From the NCBI RefSeq assembly GCF_002754375.1, contig NZ_PEFF01000001.1, positions 4,791,501-4,855,500 on the forward strand: a stretch of DNA of 64,000 nucleotides, given 5' to 3'. A program made the position numbers and the translations under genes. Every line of letters starts with the position of its first letter. The stretch's first letter is position 1. This DNA comes from Variovorax sp. 54. GTDB taxonomy: Bacteria > Pseudomonadota > Gammaproteobacteria > Burkholderiales > Burkholderiaceae_C. The notes under the pieces were generated by a model. That model had not been told where the DNA came from, made no database searches, and worked only from the letters and a program-made list of their open reading frames with translations. Below, in pieces: positions 1 through 10,642 of the stretch.

Positions 1-1121
<1,121 letters not shown>

Positions 1122-1132
1122 TCACCACGAAC

Positions 1133-2098
1133 ATGGCATACCTCACCACCCTGGTTCTCGCGGCGTTCGCCAGCTACGTCGGCGCCTGGTATTTCGGCGC
1201 GCTCGAAGGCAACTTCGCGCTGCTGCTGTTCGTGGCCACGGTGGTCACCGGGGTCTACTGGCTGGCCGAGCGCTTCTACTTCCTGCCGAAGCGCGAACGT
1301 GCCGCCGCCGCACTCGACAGCGCCATCGCCGAGCGCAACACGCGGCTGGCAGGGCAGGGCATCACCCAGGTCGACACCACCGACGCCAAGGCCAGCGAGC
1401 GCCTGCTGATGCAGCCCTGGTGGCTCGACTGGACCGCGGGCCTGTTCCCCGTGATCCTGGTGGTGTTCCTGCTGCGCTCGTTCCTGTACGAGCCCTTCAA
1501 GATTCCCTCGGGCTCGATGATGCCCACGCTGCTGACCGGCGACCTGATCCTGGTCAACAAGTTCACCTACGGCCTTCGCTTGCCGGTCATCAACACCAAG
1601 CTCACCGACGGCACGCCGCTGGCGCGCGGCGACGTGGTGGTGTTCCGCTACCCGCCCAAGCCCAGCATGGACTACATCAAGCGCGTGGTCGGCATTCCGG
1701 GCGACGAAGTGGCCTACCTGAACAAGAAGCTCACGATCAACGGCCAGCCGGTGGGCAAGGCCCCGATCGCCGACTACCTCGATGGCGAGTCGATGCGCAT
1801 CCTGAAGCAGTTCAACGAAGACCTCGGCGGCAAGCAGCACAAGATCCTCAACGACGAGAACGCCCCCGCCTTCGTGCCGGGCGCCAGCGACTTCCCGTTC
1901 CGCGAGAACTGCCGCTACTCGGTTGAAGGCGTGGTGTGCAAGGTGCCCGAAGGCAACTACTTCATGATGGGCGACAACCGCGATAATTCGGCCGATTCCC
2001 GTTTCTGGGGATTCGTGCCGGACAAGAACATCGTGGGCAGGGCCTTCTTTGTCTGGATGAACTTCGGCGATCTCGGTCGCATCGGTCCGTTTCAATAA
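1133..2098 (+). CDS. lepB: Signal peptidase I
   Basis: Inner-membrane serine protease that removes Sec and Tat signal peptides on the periplasmic side. The 321-residue product has N-terminal membrane segments (about residues 4-22 and 28-45) and another near 102-116. Next comes the catalytic serine box SGSMMPT (Ser128), then the general-base lysine in YIKRVVGIPGD (Lys183), and finally the C-terminal box GDNRDNSADSRFWG. This order is that of the S26A family. I chose the ATG at 1133, 11 bp after lepA, because the hydrophobic N-terminus begins there; an in-frame extension to 986 would lie inside lepA. A signal peptidase in this organism would also process the giant autotransporter at the right of the window. 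Confidence 0.97.
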   Translation: MAYLTTLVLAAFASYVGAWYFGALEGNFALLLFVATVVTGVYWLAERFYFLPKRERAAAALDSAIAERNTRLAGQGITQVDTTDAKASERLLMQPWWLDWTAGLFPVILVVFLLRSFLYEPFKIPSGSMMPTLLTGDLILVNKFTYGLRLPVINTKLTDGTPLARGDVVVFRYPPKPSMDYIKRVVGIPGDEVAYLNKKLTINGQPVGKAPIADYLDGESMRILKQFNEDLGGKQHKILNDENAPAFVPGASDFPFRENCRYSVEGVVCKVPEGNYFMMGDNRDNSADSRFWGFVPDKNIVGRAFFVWMNFGDLGRIGPFQ

Positions 2099-2139
2099 TT
2101 AATCAACAGTCAACGACACTGTTCGAGGGGTAAGAGGGC

Positions 2140-2511
2140 ATGAGAACCAACAGTCGGTCCATCCGTGGCAGTGCCGCGCACCAGCGCGGCATCTCTTTCA
2201 TCGGTTTGCTGTTCGTCGCGGTGGTGCTGGCCTGCGCAGGCGTCGTCGTCGCGCAGGTCATTCCGACGCTGATCGAATGGCAGGCGATCGACAAGGCTGC
2301 CAACAAGGCCAAGGAAGGCGCGACGGTGCCCGAGATCCGCGCGATCTTCGACCGCGCCCAGGCCATCGACGACTTCAAGTCGGTCAGCGGCAAAGACCTC
2401 GAGATCAAGAAGGTGGGCGACAAGGTCGTCGTGTCGTATGCGTACGAACGCGAGATCCCCCTGTTCGGGCCGGCCTACCTGACGCTCAAATACAAGGGCG
2501 CGTCCCGCTGA
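2140..2511 (+). CDS. DUF4845 family single-pass membrane protein
   Basis: A 123-residue protein with one strong hydrophobic segment (about residues 18-41, [20 protein letters not shown]). The following extracytoplasmic part ends in [11 protein letters not shown]. This is the pattern of the DUF4845 family, which is regularly found between lepB and rnc in betaproteobacteria; no biochemical role is established. The N-terminus resembles a type IV pilin-like leader ([10 protein letters not shown]), but there is no clear prepilin cleavage context, so I would not call it a pseudopilin. It lies 41 bp after lepB, and the rnc start follows 5 bp after its stop, which suggests translational coupling. Confidence 0.85.
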   Translation: MRTNSRSIRGSAAHQRGISFIGLLFVAVVLACAGVVVAQVIPTLIEWQAIDKAANKAKEGATVPEIRAIFDRAQAIDDFKSVSGKDLEIKKVGDKVVVSYAYEREIPLFGPAYLTLKYKGASR

Positions 2512-2516
2512 CCGCG

Positions 2517-3218
2517 GTGTCGCACAAGAAGGTGGACGGCAGCCTCGTCGCGCTGCAGGCGCGCCTTCAGTACACGTTCTCGGACCCGCGGCTGCTCCAG
2601 CTCGCGCTCACGCACCGCAGTTTCTCGGCCGACCACAACGAGCGCCTCGAGTTTCTCGGCGACTCGGTGCTGAACCTGGCCGTCTCGCACCTGCTGTACA
2701 TCCGTCTCTCGGAACTGCCCGAGGGCGACCTGTCGCGCGTGCGGGCCAACCTGGTCAAGCAGGACACGCTGCACCGGCTCGCGCTGGGGCTGGCGCTGTC
2801 GCCGCTGCTGCGCCTGGGCGAAGGCGAGGCCCGCTCGGGTGGCCCGAACCGGCCCTCCATCCTGGCTGACGCGCTCGAAGCGCTGATCGGTGCGGTCTAC
2901 CTCGACGCCGGCTTCGCGGCCGCGCAGTCGCTGGTGCATCGGCTCTACGAGGCGGTCGAGATCAATCCGCGCATGGACGCCGCCGCGAAAGACCCGAAGA
3001 CCGAATTGCAGGAATGGCTGCAGGGCCACAAAATGAAGCTGCCGGTGTACCGCGTGGCAGCGACGCTGGGTGCAGCGCACAAGCAGACCTTCGATGTCGA
3101 GTGCGAGGTGCCCGAGCTGGGCCTTCGCGAGCGCGGCATCGGCGGCTCGCGCCGCGCCGGCGAGCAAGCTGCCGCGGCCGCCATGTTGATCCGGCTCAAG
3201 GCACGCGGCGCCGCGTGA
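2517..3218 (+). CDS. rnc: Ribonuclease III
   Basis: Double-strand-specific endoribonuclease that processes rRNA precursors and structured mRNAs. The 233-residue product has the RNase III signature [12 protein letters not shown] near residue 40 and the second metal-binding segment [15 protein letters not shown]-terminal double-stranded-RNA-binding domain follows ([20 protein letters not shown] to EQAAAAAML). Length fits the family. The start taken is the GTG at 2517, just after the DUF4845 stop; longer in-frame extensions overlap that gene and encode low-complexity shadow sequence. era starts 7 bp after the stop, so rnc-era is an operon as in most proteobacteria. Confidence 0.96.
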   Translation: MSHKKVDGSLVALQARLQYTFSDPRLLQLALTHRSFSADHNERLEFLGDSVLNLAVSHLLYIRLSELPEGDLSRVRANLVKQDTLHRLALGLALSPLLRLGEGEARSGGPNRPSILADALEALIGAVYLDAGFAAAQSLVHRLYEAVEINPRMDAAAKDPKTELQEWLQGHKMKLPVYRVAATLGAAHKQTFDVECEVPELGLRERGIGGSRRAGEQAAAAAMLIRLKARGAA

Positions 3219-3225
3219 AATCAGA

Positions 3226-4191
3226 ATGAACGACGTTATTAATCCCGAAGCGGAACCCGAAGACACCGCAGGCGACACGCCTGCCACCGGGCCGCAGCAC
3301 TGCGGCCTGATCGCCATTGTCGGCAAGCCCAATGTGGGCAAGTCGACGCTGCTCAATGCGCTGGTCGGTCAGAAGATCAGCATCACCTCGCGCAAGGCGC
3401 AGACCACGCGCCACCGCATCACCGGCATGCGAACGATCGGGGCCACGCAGTTCGTGTTCGTCGATACGCCGGGCTTCCAGACCCTGCACGCCAACGCGCT
3501 GAACAAGTCGCTCAACAAGACCGTGCAGGGCGCGGTGGGCGATGTGGACCTGATCCTGTTCGTGGTCGAGGCCGGCAGCTTCACGCCGGCCGACGAGCGC
3601 GTGCTCAAGCTGCTCGGCAAGGGCATCCCGACCGTGCTGCTGGCCAACAAACTCGACAACGTGCACCGCCGCGGAGACATCGCACCCTGGCTGCAGACCA
3701 TGCAGGCCAAGCACAGCTTCGCCGAATTCGTGCCGATGTCGGCCAAGAACGCGAAAGACGTCGAGCGTCTGTTCGGCATCTGCGAGAAGTACCTGCCCGA
3801 GCAGCCCTGGTTCTACGACGAGGACGAACTCACCGACCGCAGCGAGAAATTCCTTGCTGGCGAGCTGGTGCGCGAGAAGCTGTTCCGTTTGACAGGCGAC
3901 GAGCTGCCCTACACCTCGACCGTCATCATCGACAAGTTCGAGGAAGAGCCGCCCCAGAAGAAGGGCCAGAAGCGCCTGCTGCGCATCGCCGCCACCATCG
4001 TGGTCGAGCGCGACGGCCACAAGGCCATGGTGATCGGCGACAAGGGCGAGCGCATCAAGCGCATCGGCATGGAAACCCGTGTCGAGCTCGAGAAGCTGGC
4101 CGACGCCAAGGTGTTCCTGGAGTTGTGGGTGAAGGTGCGCTCCGGCTGGGCCGACGACGAAGCCCGCGTCCGTTCGTTCGGCTACGAATGA
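3226..4191 (+). CDS. era: GTPase Era
   Basis: Essential GTPase that binds 16S rRNA and assists 30S subunit assembly. The G domain shows G1 GKPNVGKST (residues 33-41), the switch I threonines (TTRHRITG), G3 DTPGFQ and G4 NKLD. A C-terminal KH RNA-binding domain carries the [13 protein letters not shown] loop. The 321-residue length is slightly above the usual 300 because of an acidic N-terminal extension of about 25 residues. recO follows almost without a gap, so rnc-era-recO is likely one transcript. Confidence 0.97.
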   Translation: MNDVINPEAEPEDTAGDTPATGPQHCGLIAIVGKPNVGKSTLLNALVGQKISITSRKAQTTRHRITGMRTIGATQFVFVDTPGFQTLHANALNKSLNKTVQGAVGDVDLILFVVEAGSFTPADERVLKLLGKGIPTVLLANKLDNVHRRGDIAPWLQTMQAKHSFAEFVPMSAKNAKDVERLFGICEKYLPEQPWFYDEDELTDRSEKFLAGELVREKLFRLTGDELPYTSTVIIDKFEEEPPQKKGQKRLLRIAATIVVERDGHKAMVIGDKGERIKRIGMETRVELEKLADAKVFLELWVKVRSGWADDEARVRSFGYE

Positions 4192-4192
4192 A

Positions 4193-4966
4193 GTGGCCGC
4201 CGCACATCGCGTTTCGCATGAACCGGCTTACGTGCTCCATCGCTACGACTGGAGCGAGTCGAGCCTGATCCTCGAGGTCTTCACCCGCCACCACGGGCGC
4301 ATCGCGCTCGTGGCCAAGGGGGCGAAGCGGCCGAGTTCCAATTTCCGTCCGGTGCTGCTGCCGCTGCAGCCGCTGCAGCTCAACTACGGCGGCGACGCCG
4401 AGATCCGCACGCTGAAAGGCGCCGAGTGGATGGGCGGCCACGTCATGCCGACCGGCGAGGCGCTGCTCTCGGGCTACTACGTCAACGAACTGCTGCTGCG
4501 CCTGCTGGCGCGCGACGACGCGCACGAGGCGCTGTTCGACGCCTATGCCGGTGTGGTGCAGGTGCTGGCCGGCGACCACGCGGGCGCCCAGGCGGCGACG
4601 CAGGCCGCCGCACTGCGCGCCTTCGAGCTGCTGCTGCTGCGTTCGGTCGGCCTGCTGCCTTCGCTCGACGTGCAGACGCTCACCCTGGAGCCGCTGGCGG
4701 CTCGCACGCGCTACTGCCTCGTGCCCGAAGCCGGCCTGCGGCAGGCGGCCAAGGACGAGGCCGCGCTGGCCGGTGCCGACTGGCGGGCGCTTCAGGATGT
4801 GCTCGACGACCGCACGCCGTTCACTGCCACCCTGCGCGAGGTCGCGACCATGAACGCCGGCAGCAACAGTGCCCTGCGCAACCAGCTGCGCGCCTTGCTC
4901 AACTACCATTGCGGCGTGACCACGCTGCGCACGCGGCAGATGATGAGAGACCTGCAAGCGCTCTAG
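4193..4966 (+). CDS. recO: DNA repair protein RecO
   Basis: RecO works with RecR (and RecF) to load RecA on SSB-coated single-stranded gaps. The 257-residue product starts with the OB-fold region ([20 protein letters not shown], then [18 protein letters not shown]), typical of RecO. A helical C-terminal domain follows and ends [18 protein letters not shown]. The start is a GTG at 4193, one base after the era stop; the overlapping ATG at 4188 is in another frame. Order rnc-era-recO-(pdxJ) is conserved in betaproteobacteria; here a glycosyltransferase-like gene separates recO from pdxJ. Confidence 0.95.
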   Translation: MAAAHRVSHEPAYVLHRYDWSESSLILEVFTRHHGRIALVAKGAKRPSSNFRPVLLPLQPLQLNYGGDAEIRTLKGAEWMGGHVMPTGEALLSGYYVNELLLRLLARDDAHEALFDAYAGVVQVLAGDHAGAQAATQAAALRAFELLLLRSVGLLPSLDVQTLTLEPLAARTRYCLVPEAGLRQAAKDEAALAGADWRALQDVLDDRTPFTATLREVATMNAGSNSALRNQLRALLNYHCGVTTLRTRQMMRDLQAL

Positions 4967-5010
4967 TCCGGCGCGCGATCGATCGAAACGCCAACCTGAG
5001 AACCGAAGCC

Positions 5011-5886
5011 ATGCGTCTGGGTGTCCTCGTCTACGTCGACGACAAGAAAGAAATCGTCGACGAGTTCCACTGGCTGTACCGGAGCATGATCGTCTCCGGC
5101 GTCTTTGCGCGCGGCGGCGAGCTGATCGCGGTGTGCCACCCGAACGTCATCGCCCAGTTGCCCACCGACGAGCGCATCGTCGTGATTTCGGGCCTGCCCT
5201 ATGCCGACCAGCACGCCGAGTGGGCGGGCTACGGCTACATCAATTCGATCGCGAACCTGTGCGACCCGGCGGTGCTCGCCGTGTGCCGCAACTACGACGC
5301 GGTCCTCAAGACCGACTGCGACACCTTCGTCACGCCGGCGCTGGCCAGCTTCGAGCCGACCGGCCTGTGCTTCGGCTTCGGCGCCTATGCGTACCAGGAA
5401 GAGGTTCGCCGCAAGCTGTCCGAGTGCAGCGCGCGCTGGGGCTTTCCGCATTCGGGGCTGCACAACGTGGGCGCCTCGGTGCTCGGACCGACCGAGTTCG
5501 TGGGCAACTTCGTGCAGGCCCAGCTCGACTACTGCCACAAGCTGCTCGACGAGGAGTTTCGCGATTTCCAGGGCGAGTGGCCCGGCTGGTGCAAGAACGT
5601 GCTCACCATGTACGCCGGCGAGCTGGCGTTGCGGCGCACCTACCCGCAGCGCTGCTCGCTGGGCCTGCTCGACCACCTGCCGTACGCCGACCGCACCCTG
5701 GGCGGCGACGTGCTGCACATCCACGGCTGGCATACCGACCAGTACTGGTCGAAACATCATTTCCGTGCCGGCGCCTACGACCACATGGCGCCCGGCGACA
5801 TCGACAGGACGACGCTCGGCGGCTACTGTCACTGGCTTGCCGTCACCCCCACCGACGACCTCCGGGCCGGCGCGGGCGGCGCATGA
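5011..5886 (+). CDS. Glycosyltransferase-like protein with DxD motif, family uncertain
   Basis: A 291-residue cytosolic-looking protein with no signal peptide or membrane segment. It begins with a beta-strand-like MRLGVLVYVDD and carries VLKTDCDTFVTPAL (about residues 95-108). The DCD there resembles the metal- and nucleotide-sugar-binding DxD of GT-A enzymes. Aromatic and His-rich stretches near the end (HIHGWHTDQYWSKHH) look like an acceptor region. I do not recognise a named family with confidence; a sugar transferase is the best guess. It is inserted between recO and pdxJ, where betaproteobacteria normally have nothing. Its stop overlaps the pdxJ start by ATGA, so it is integrated into the operon. 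Seven glycosyltransferase-like genes of several types occur in this window. Confidence 0.6.
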   Translation: MRLGVLVYVDDKKEIVDEFHWLYRSMIVSGVFARGGELIAVCHPNVIAQLPTDERIVVISGLPYADQHAEWAGYGYINSIANLCDPAVLAVCRNYDAVLKTDCDTFVTPALASFEPTGLCFGFGAYAYQEEVRRKLSECSARWGFPHSGLHNVGASVLGPTEFVGNFVQAQLDYCHKLLDEEFRDFQGEWPGWCKNVLTMYAGELALRRTYPQRCSLGLLDHLPYADRTLGGDVLHIHGWHTDQYWSKHHFRAGAYDHMAPGDIDRTTLGGYCHWLAVTPTDDLRAGAGGA

Positions 5887-6692
5887 ACGAAGAGAAGAAA
5901 GCGATTGCGTCCATGAGCGATACCTCCGGCACCTCCTACCTCCCTCGCACCACCACGGCCCTGTCGGTCAACCTCAACAAGGTGGCTTTGGTGCGCAACA
6001 CGCGCCACCTCGGCATCCCGAGCGTGGTGGGCGCCGCCCAGGCCTGTCTGGCCGCAGGCGCGCAAGGCATCACCGTGCACCCGCGCCCCGACGCGCGCCA
6101 CATTCGTGGGCATGACGTGAGCGACCTGTCGGAACTGCTGGCACGCGATTGGCCGGCCATCGAGTTCAACATCGAAGGCAACCCCTTCCACAACCTGATG
6201 GACTTCGTGCGCGACCTGAAGCCGCACCAGGCCACCTTCGTGCCCGACAGCGAAACCCAGTCGACGAGCGACCACGGCTGGAGCTTCCCCGAAGACGCCG
6301 AGCGTCTGCGCCCGCTGATCGCCGAAGCCAAGGCGCTGGGCGTGCGCGTGAGCCTGTTCATGGACCCGATTCCCGAGATGATGGCCGCCGTCAAGGCCGT
6401 GGGTGCCGACCGCGTCGAGCTCTACACCGAGGGCTACGCCGCTTCGCGCGGCACGCCGCAGGAAGCCGCCGTGCTCGCGCGCTACGTGGCCGCGGCGCAG
6501 GCCGCCCACGCGGCGGGCCTGGGCGTCAATGCCGGCCACGACCTGAGCCGCGACAACCTCACGCCCTTCCTGCGCGCGGTGCGCGGCGTGCACGAGGTGT
6601 CGATCGGCCATGCCTTCGTCGCCGATGCGCTCGAACTCGGGTACGCCGCCACCACGCGCGACTACCTGCGCTGCATCGCCGACGCCGCATGA
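5883..6692 (+). CDS. pdxJ: Pyridoxine 5'-phosphate synthase
   Basis: Condenses 1-deoxy-D-xylulose 5-phosphate with 3-amino-2-oxopropyl phosphate to give pyridoxine 5'-phosphate, the last ring-forming step of vitamin B6 synthesis. The TIM-barrel protein shows [16 protein letters not shown], the active-site segment [25 protein letters not shown] and the phosphate-binding end [12 protein letters not shown]. From the ATG at 5883, which overlaps the previous stop, it is 269 residues; an alternative ATG at 5913 gives 259 residues and has an AGAGAAG stretch upstream, so the start is uncertain. acpS overlaps its stop by 4 bp. The pdxJ-acpS pairing is widely conserved. Confidence 0.95.
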   Translation: MNEEKKAIASMSDTSGTSYLPRTTTALSVNLNKVALVRNTRHLGIPSVVGAAQACLAAGAQGITVHPRPDARHIRGHDVSDLSELLARDWPAIEFNIEGNPFHNLMDFVRDLKPHQATFVPDSETQSTSDHGWSFPEDAERLRPLIAEAKALGVRVSLFMDPIPEMMAAVKAVGADRVELYTEGYAASRGTPQEAAVLARYVAAAQAAHAAGLGVNAGHDLSRDNLTPFLRAVRGVHEVSIGHAFVADALELGYAATTRDYLRCIADAA

Positions 6693-7081
6693 TCTACGGC
6701 ATCGGGACCGACATCTGCGATGTGCGCCGCATCGCGGCCACCTTCGAGCGCCAGGGCGAGCGCTTCGCCCGCAAGGTGTTGAGCGATGCCGAATTCGCCA
6801 TTTGGCAGGCCCGCGCCGCGCGCTGGCCCAAGCGCGGCCTGAGCTACCTCGCCACGCGCTTTTCCGCCAAGGAAGCCTTCAGCAAGGCCATTGGCCTGGG
6901 CATGCGCATGCCGATGAGCTGGCGCCTGTGCGAGATCGCCAACCTGCGCAGCGGCAAGCCGGTGATCGTCCTGCACGGCGAGCTGAAAGACTGGTTCGAG
7001 GCACAGGGCCTGACGGCGCACGTGACCGTCACCGACGAAACCGAGTACGCCGCCAGCTTCGTGGTGGTGGAAAAGGCCTGA
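6689..7081 (+). CDS. acpS: Holo-[acyl-carrier-protein] synthase
   Basis: Transfers 4'-phosphopantetheine from CoA to apo-ACP, activating fatty-acid synthesis. The 130-residue protein has both family motifs: [12 protein letters not shown] at residues 4-15, with the Mg-binding Asp, and [13 protein letters not shown], with the metal-binding Glu. Its length matches AcpS of other proteobacteria. The ATG at 6689 overlaps the pdxJ stop (ATGA), indicating translational coupling. nagZ follows after 44 bp. Confidence 0.96.
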   Translation: MIYGIGTDICDVRRIAATFERQGERFARKVLSDAEFAIWQARAARWPKRGLSYLATRFSAKEAFSKAIGLGMRMPMSWRLCEIANLRSGKPVIVLHGELKDWFEAQGLTAHVTVTDETEYAASFVVVEKA

Positions 7082-7125
7082 ACGAAGCTCCGGCGCCACG
7101 CCGACCGATTGACCGATCGACAGAC

Positions 7126-8223
7126 ATGACCGAACTGAACCACGCGCCGCTTCTCATCGATGTGGCTGGCACCGAACTCACCGCAGCCGACCGCCGGCGC
7201 CTTGCCAACCCGCATGTGGGCGGCGTGATCCACTTCACCCGCAACTGGCAGGACCGCGCGCAGATGACGGCGCTCAATGCCGAGATCAAGGCGATCCGGC
7301 CCGACCTGCTGATCTGCGTCGACCACGAAGGCGGCCGCGTGCAGCGCTTTCGCACCGACGGTTTCACGCGGCTGCCCTCGATGCGCAGCCTGGGCGAACT
7401 GTGGATGCGCGATGCCCTGCGCGCCACGCAGGTCGCCACCGCCGCTGGGCAGGTGCTGGCCGGCGAGCTGCGGGCCTGCGGCGTCGACTTCAGCTTCGCG
7501 CCCGTGCTCGACCTGGACTACGGCGGCAGCAGCGTGATCGGCGACCGCAGCTTTCACCGCGACCCGCGCGTGGTCGCGCTGCTCGCCAAGAGCGTGATGC
7601 ACGGCATGCTGCACATGGGCATGCGCAACTGCGGCAAGCACTTTCCGGGGCATGGCTTCGTGCAGGCCGACTCGCACGTCGAGATTCCGGTCGACCGGCG
7701 CAGCCTCAAGGCCATCCTGGCCGACGACGCGCAGCCCTACGACTGGCTGGCAGGCACGCTCGCGGCCGTCATGCCCGCGCATGTGATCTACCCGAAGGTC
7801 GACAAGCGGCCGGCGGGTTTCTCGTCGAGATGGCTCAAGGCAATCCTGCGCCAGCGCTTCGCGTTCGACGGTGCCGTGTTCAGCGACGACCTGAGCATGG
7901 AGGCGGGGCGCTACATCGACGGTGAACTGCTGAGCTATACCGATGCTGTGCTGGCGGCCCTCGCGGCGGGTTGCGACCTGGCGCTGCTGTGCAACCAGAG
8001 CATCGGCGAAGGCCGGCCGCTCGACGAAATGCTCGACGGCTTCACCGCCGCGGCGGCCGACGGGCGTTGGCAGGGCGATGCGGCCAGCGAAGCGCGGCGC
8101 CGGTCGCTGCTACCGGGCGATGAGCCACTCGACTGGCAGGCGCTCACGGCTTCGACGCGCTACGTACAGGCGCAACGCCTGCTGGCCGGCGCTCAGTCCC
8201 GGAAGGGCCGCACCGGCAGCTGA
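7126..8223 (+). CDS. nagZ: Beta-N-acetylhexosaminidase (GH3), peptidoglycan recycling
   Basis: Cytoplasmic GH3 enzyme that removes N-acetylglucosamine from 1,6-anhydro-muropeptides during cell-wall recycling. The 365-residue product has the NagZ core KHFPGHGFVQADSHVEIP, where the mobile His loop (GHG...DSH) supplies the acid/base dyad. VFSDDLSMEAG carries the nucleophilic Asp. No signal peptide is visible, as expected. The pdxJ-acpS-nagZ order is typical of betaproteobacteria. The last 31 bp (8193-8223) overlap the 3' end of the convergent glycosyltransferase gene, leaving no room for a separate terminator. Confidence 0.95.
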   Translation: MTELNHAPLLIDVAGTELTAADRRRLANPHVGGVIHFTRNWQDRAQMTALNAEIKAIRPDLLICVDHEGGRVQRFRTDGFTRLPSMRSLGELWMRDALRATQVATAAGQVLAGELRACGVDFSFAPVLDLDYGGSSVIGDRSFHRDPRVVALLAKSVMHGMLHMGMRNCGKHFPGHGFVQADSHVEIPVDRRSLKAILADDAQPYDWLAGTLAAVMPAHVIYPKVDKRPAGFSSRWLKAILRQRFAFDGAVFSDDLSMEAGRYIDGELLSYTDAVLAALAAGCDLALLCNQSIGEGRPLDEMLDGFTAAAADGRWQGDAASEARRRSLLPGDEPLDWQALTASTRYVQAQRLLAGAQSRKGRTGS

Positions 8224-10079
8224 TTCGCTGCGGGGCCGAGCAACACGGCCACCTCGGGCGTCTCGAACAGCGACTCCAGCCAGGGCTTGTCGGCCAGGCC
8301 GGCCTGGAAAAACACCTGCAGCAGCCGCAGCGCTTCGGTGCGCAGCGCGCGCGTCAGCATTTCAGCGTCGATCCGCGGCGTGCCAGCAGGCGTGGCACAG
8401 GCGTGCGCCACGGCGCGCAGCAGCTGTTCGGCAAAGTCGCGCTGCGGCGGCCACAGGTGCGCGTAGAGCTGGGCGATCAGATCGATGTCTTCCACGCGGC
8501 TGCGCGGCAGCAGATGGCGCAGCACCGCGCGCCGCGCGCGCATGGCGAGCGAGGCGGCGTGCGCGAGGTCGGTCGGCGGCGCGACCGGCGCGGGGCGGTG
8601 CAGCACTTCCGGCATGACCGCGAAGCGCGCGCCGGCCACGATGCAGCGGCAGAGCATCTGCAGGTCGTCGTGCACCGCGAACTCGGGGTCGTGGCGCACG
8701 CCGGTGCGTGCCAGGAAGCCACGGCGGACCAGGCAGGCCGACAGCTGCAGCGGCTCGGAGCCCAAGGCTTCCGCCACGATCTCGTCATGCCGCTGGGCGG
8801 ATTTCAGCGGTCCGGCCAGTGTCTCGCTCCAACAGCCGACGATGTCCAGGTCGGGGCAGGCGGCGAGCAGCGCGGCCTGGCGCTGCAGGCGGCCGGGCAG
8901 GGCGCAGTCGCCCGCATCGGCGAAGACGACGTGGTCGCCGGTGGCCTGTGCGAGCGCGAGGTTGCGCAGGGTGGCGCGGTCGCAGGCCACGGGCAGTGCG
9001 ATCCATCGCAGGTTGGGGGCGATGGCGCGCGCCTCGCTTTCGGCCGCTGCAGGCAGACCCGCCGCCACCACGACCAGCTCCAGTGCTACGTCGGTCTGTG
9101 CCGTCCAGTCGCGCAGGTCCTCCAGCCAGTCGTCGCGGCTGCCGTCGGGTGTCAGACAGACCGTCACGCGCGGCATCGCCACGGGCGGCACGCGGTCGGG
9201 TTGCTGGGCGCGCCACGCGAAGTAGCGTTCCAGCGCGGGGCCGATGTCCGGTGGTGCGAAGGCCCGCTGGAGCTTGTCGAGCCCGTCGCGTTCGAGTTGC
9301 GCGCGGCGCGGCGCATCGGCGACCAGCGCGACCACGGTGTCGACCAGCTGGTCGTAGGGCACGCCCACCACTGCGTCGCGGAAGGCGGGATCGACCTCGC
9401 TGTCGGGGTAGAGCTCGCAGACCACGGCCTTGCGGTGGCGCAGCAGGATCGACAGCCGGGGCGTTTCGACCACGCGGGATTCTTCCCAGTTGTGCAGGTT
9501 CAGCATGACCTTGGCGCGGCGCATGCGGTCTTCGCGCTCGGCCTGGGTCCAGAACCCGCCGCGCGTCATCTCGACGCGCAGGCCGCGCGCCATCAGCGCC
9601 TCCAGCACGTCGATCCGGCGCTGCGTGAACGAGCCGAAGAAGCAGACATCGATGTCGCGCTCTTCTTCGGGCAGCACCTCGGACCACGGCAGGATGCGCG
9701 CGGCGTCGGGTTCCCAGCCGAGCGGCACGTAGTCCGCGTTCTGGTAGCCGAGTTCGCGGTGGCGCTGGAAGTTGGTCTTGCTGTACTCCCACACGTAGCA
9801 GCGCGGGAGCAGGTCGAGGTAGCGGTCGTTCCAGGCGTGCGTGCCTTCGACCATCGGCTCGAAGTTGACGACGATGCAGTTCGGGTGGAACGGCTCGAGG
9901 CTCTTCCAGGGGAAGTTCCAGAAGAAGAACAGGATGTTGATCGCGCTCGGATCGACATTCGCCGGCGCGTAGGTCGTCGGGTAGCCCAGCCGCTCCGCCG
10001 CCAGCCGGTAGGTCCGCACGATGTCGCCGCAGACTGCGTCTTCGGACAGTGACGTGAAGTTCAGCCGTGGCAGGGTCAT
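8193..10079 (-). CDS. Two-domain glycosyltransferase (CgeB/GT1-like plus GT2-like)
   Basis: A 628-residue soluble protein with two parts. Residues about 1-310 resemble the CgeB-type GT-B glycosyltransferases. They include INILFFFWNFPW, a DIDVCFFGSFTQRR strand typical of the second Rossmann half, and VMLNLHNWEESRVVETPRLS, the usual nucleotide-sugar-binding Glu region. Residues about 315-500 look like a GT2 (GT-A) domain, with DHVVFADAGDCALPGRLQRQ as a variant DxD block. A helical C-terminus follows. The start chosen is the ATG of MTLPRLNF at 10079; a longer in-frame form to 10127 would overlap the neighbouring gene. No partner sugar or acceptor can be deduced. It faces nagZ and overlaps it by 31 bp. 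Confidence 0.75.
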   Translation of the reverse strand: MTLPRLNFTSLSEDAVCGDIVRTYRLAAERLGYPTTYAPANVDPSAINILFFFWNFPWKSLEPFHPNCIVVNFEPMVEGTHAWNDRYLDLLPRCYVWEYSKTNFQRHRELGYQNADYVPLGWEPDAARILPWSEVLPEEERDIDVCFFGSFTQRRIDVLEALMARGLRVEMTRGGFWTQAEREDRMRRAKVMLNLHNWEESRVVETPRLSILLRHRKAVVCELYPDSEVDPAFRDAVVGVPYDQLVDTVVALVADAPRRAQLERDGLDKLQRAFAPPDIGPALERYFAWRAQQPDRVPPVAMPRVTVCLTPDGSRDDWLEDLRDWTAQTDVALELVVVAAGLPAAAESEARAIAPNLRWIALPVACDRATLRNLALAQATGDHVVFADAGDCALPGRLQRQAALLAACPDLDIVGCWSETLAGPLKSAQRHDEIVAEALGSEPLQLSACLVRRGFLARTGVRHDPEFAVHDDLQMLCRCIVAGARFAVMPEVLHRPAPVAPPTDLAHAASLAMRARRAVLRHLLPRSRVEDIDLIAQLYAHLWPPQRDFAEQLLRAVAHACATPAGTPRIDAEMLTRALRTEALRLLQVFFQAGLADKPWLESLFETPEVAVLLGPAANQLPVRPFRD

Positions 10080-10098
10080 GGGCGACGACTGTACCGGG

Positions 10099-10635
10099 TC
10101 AGTCTGCGGCCGGCGCGCCTGGCGCACCCACGGCTGCGGGCCACAGCGGTGCGCCCCCCGCCTCCAGGTATGTCAGGTACAGCCGCAGCTCGAACTCGAA
10201 GCGGTGGTACTCGGGCTCCATGTGCGTGCACAGCGCGTAGAAGGGCTTGTCGTGGTTCTTCTCGCGGCTGTGCGCCAGCTCGTGCACGACGATCATGCGC
10301 AGCCATTCGAGCGGCACGGTCTTGAACAGGCTGGCCACGCGGATCTCGCGCTTGGTCTTGAGCTTGCTGCCCTGCACGCGCGCGATGGTGGTGTGGGTGC
10401 CCAGCGCATGGCGCACCACGTGCAGCTTGTTGTCGAACACCGCCTTGGCCAGGGGCTCGGCCTTGCGCATGTACTCGCCCTTGAGCTCGCAGGCGTAGTC
10501 GTACAGCGCGCGGTCGGTGCGGATGTCGTGCAGGCCGGCGTAGCGCCCGCGCAGCAGGGCGCCGAGCTTGTCGGCGGCCATCAGCTCGCTCACCTGCGCC
10601 AGCAGCGCGGGCGGGTACGCGGACAGGTACTTCAT
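10099..10635 (-). CDS. YgjP-like zinc metallopeptidase domain protein
   Basis: A 178-residue protein with the zinc-binding pattern HELAHSREKNH followed by KPFYALC. This is the HExxH-type His-Glu-His signature of the YgjP/WLM (DUF45) group of predicted metallopeptidases related to SprT. The family is cytosolic and its substrates are poorly known. The stop lies 19 bp upstream of the glycosyltransferase start. Its own start lies 7 bp after the Hsp70-like gene stop, so the three minus-strand genes at 8.2-11.9 kb look like one operon. A Pro/Ala-rich tail of about 18 residues ends the protein. Confidence 0.85.
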   Translation of the reverse strand: MKYLSAYPPALLAQVSELMAADKLGALLRGRYAGLHDIRTDRALYDYACELKGEYMRKAEPLAKAVFDNKLHVVRHALGTHTTIARVQGSKLKTKREIRVASLFKTVPLEWLRMIVVHELAHSREKNHDKPFYALCTHMEPEYHRFEFELRLYLTYLEAGGAPLWPAAVGAPGAPAAD

Positions 10636-10642
10636 CGGCGGC

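Noticed and set aside
2140..2511. Type IV pseudopilin
   Set aside because: The hydrophobic N-terminal segment is similar, but there is no prepilin peptidase site and the gene position and C-terminus match DUF4845.
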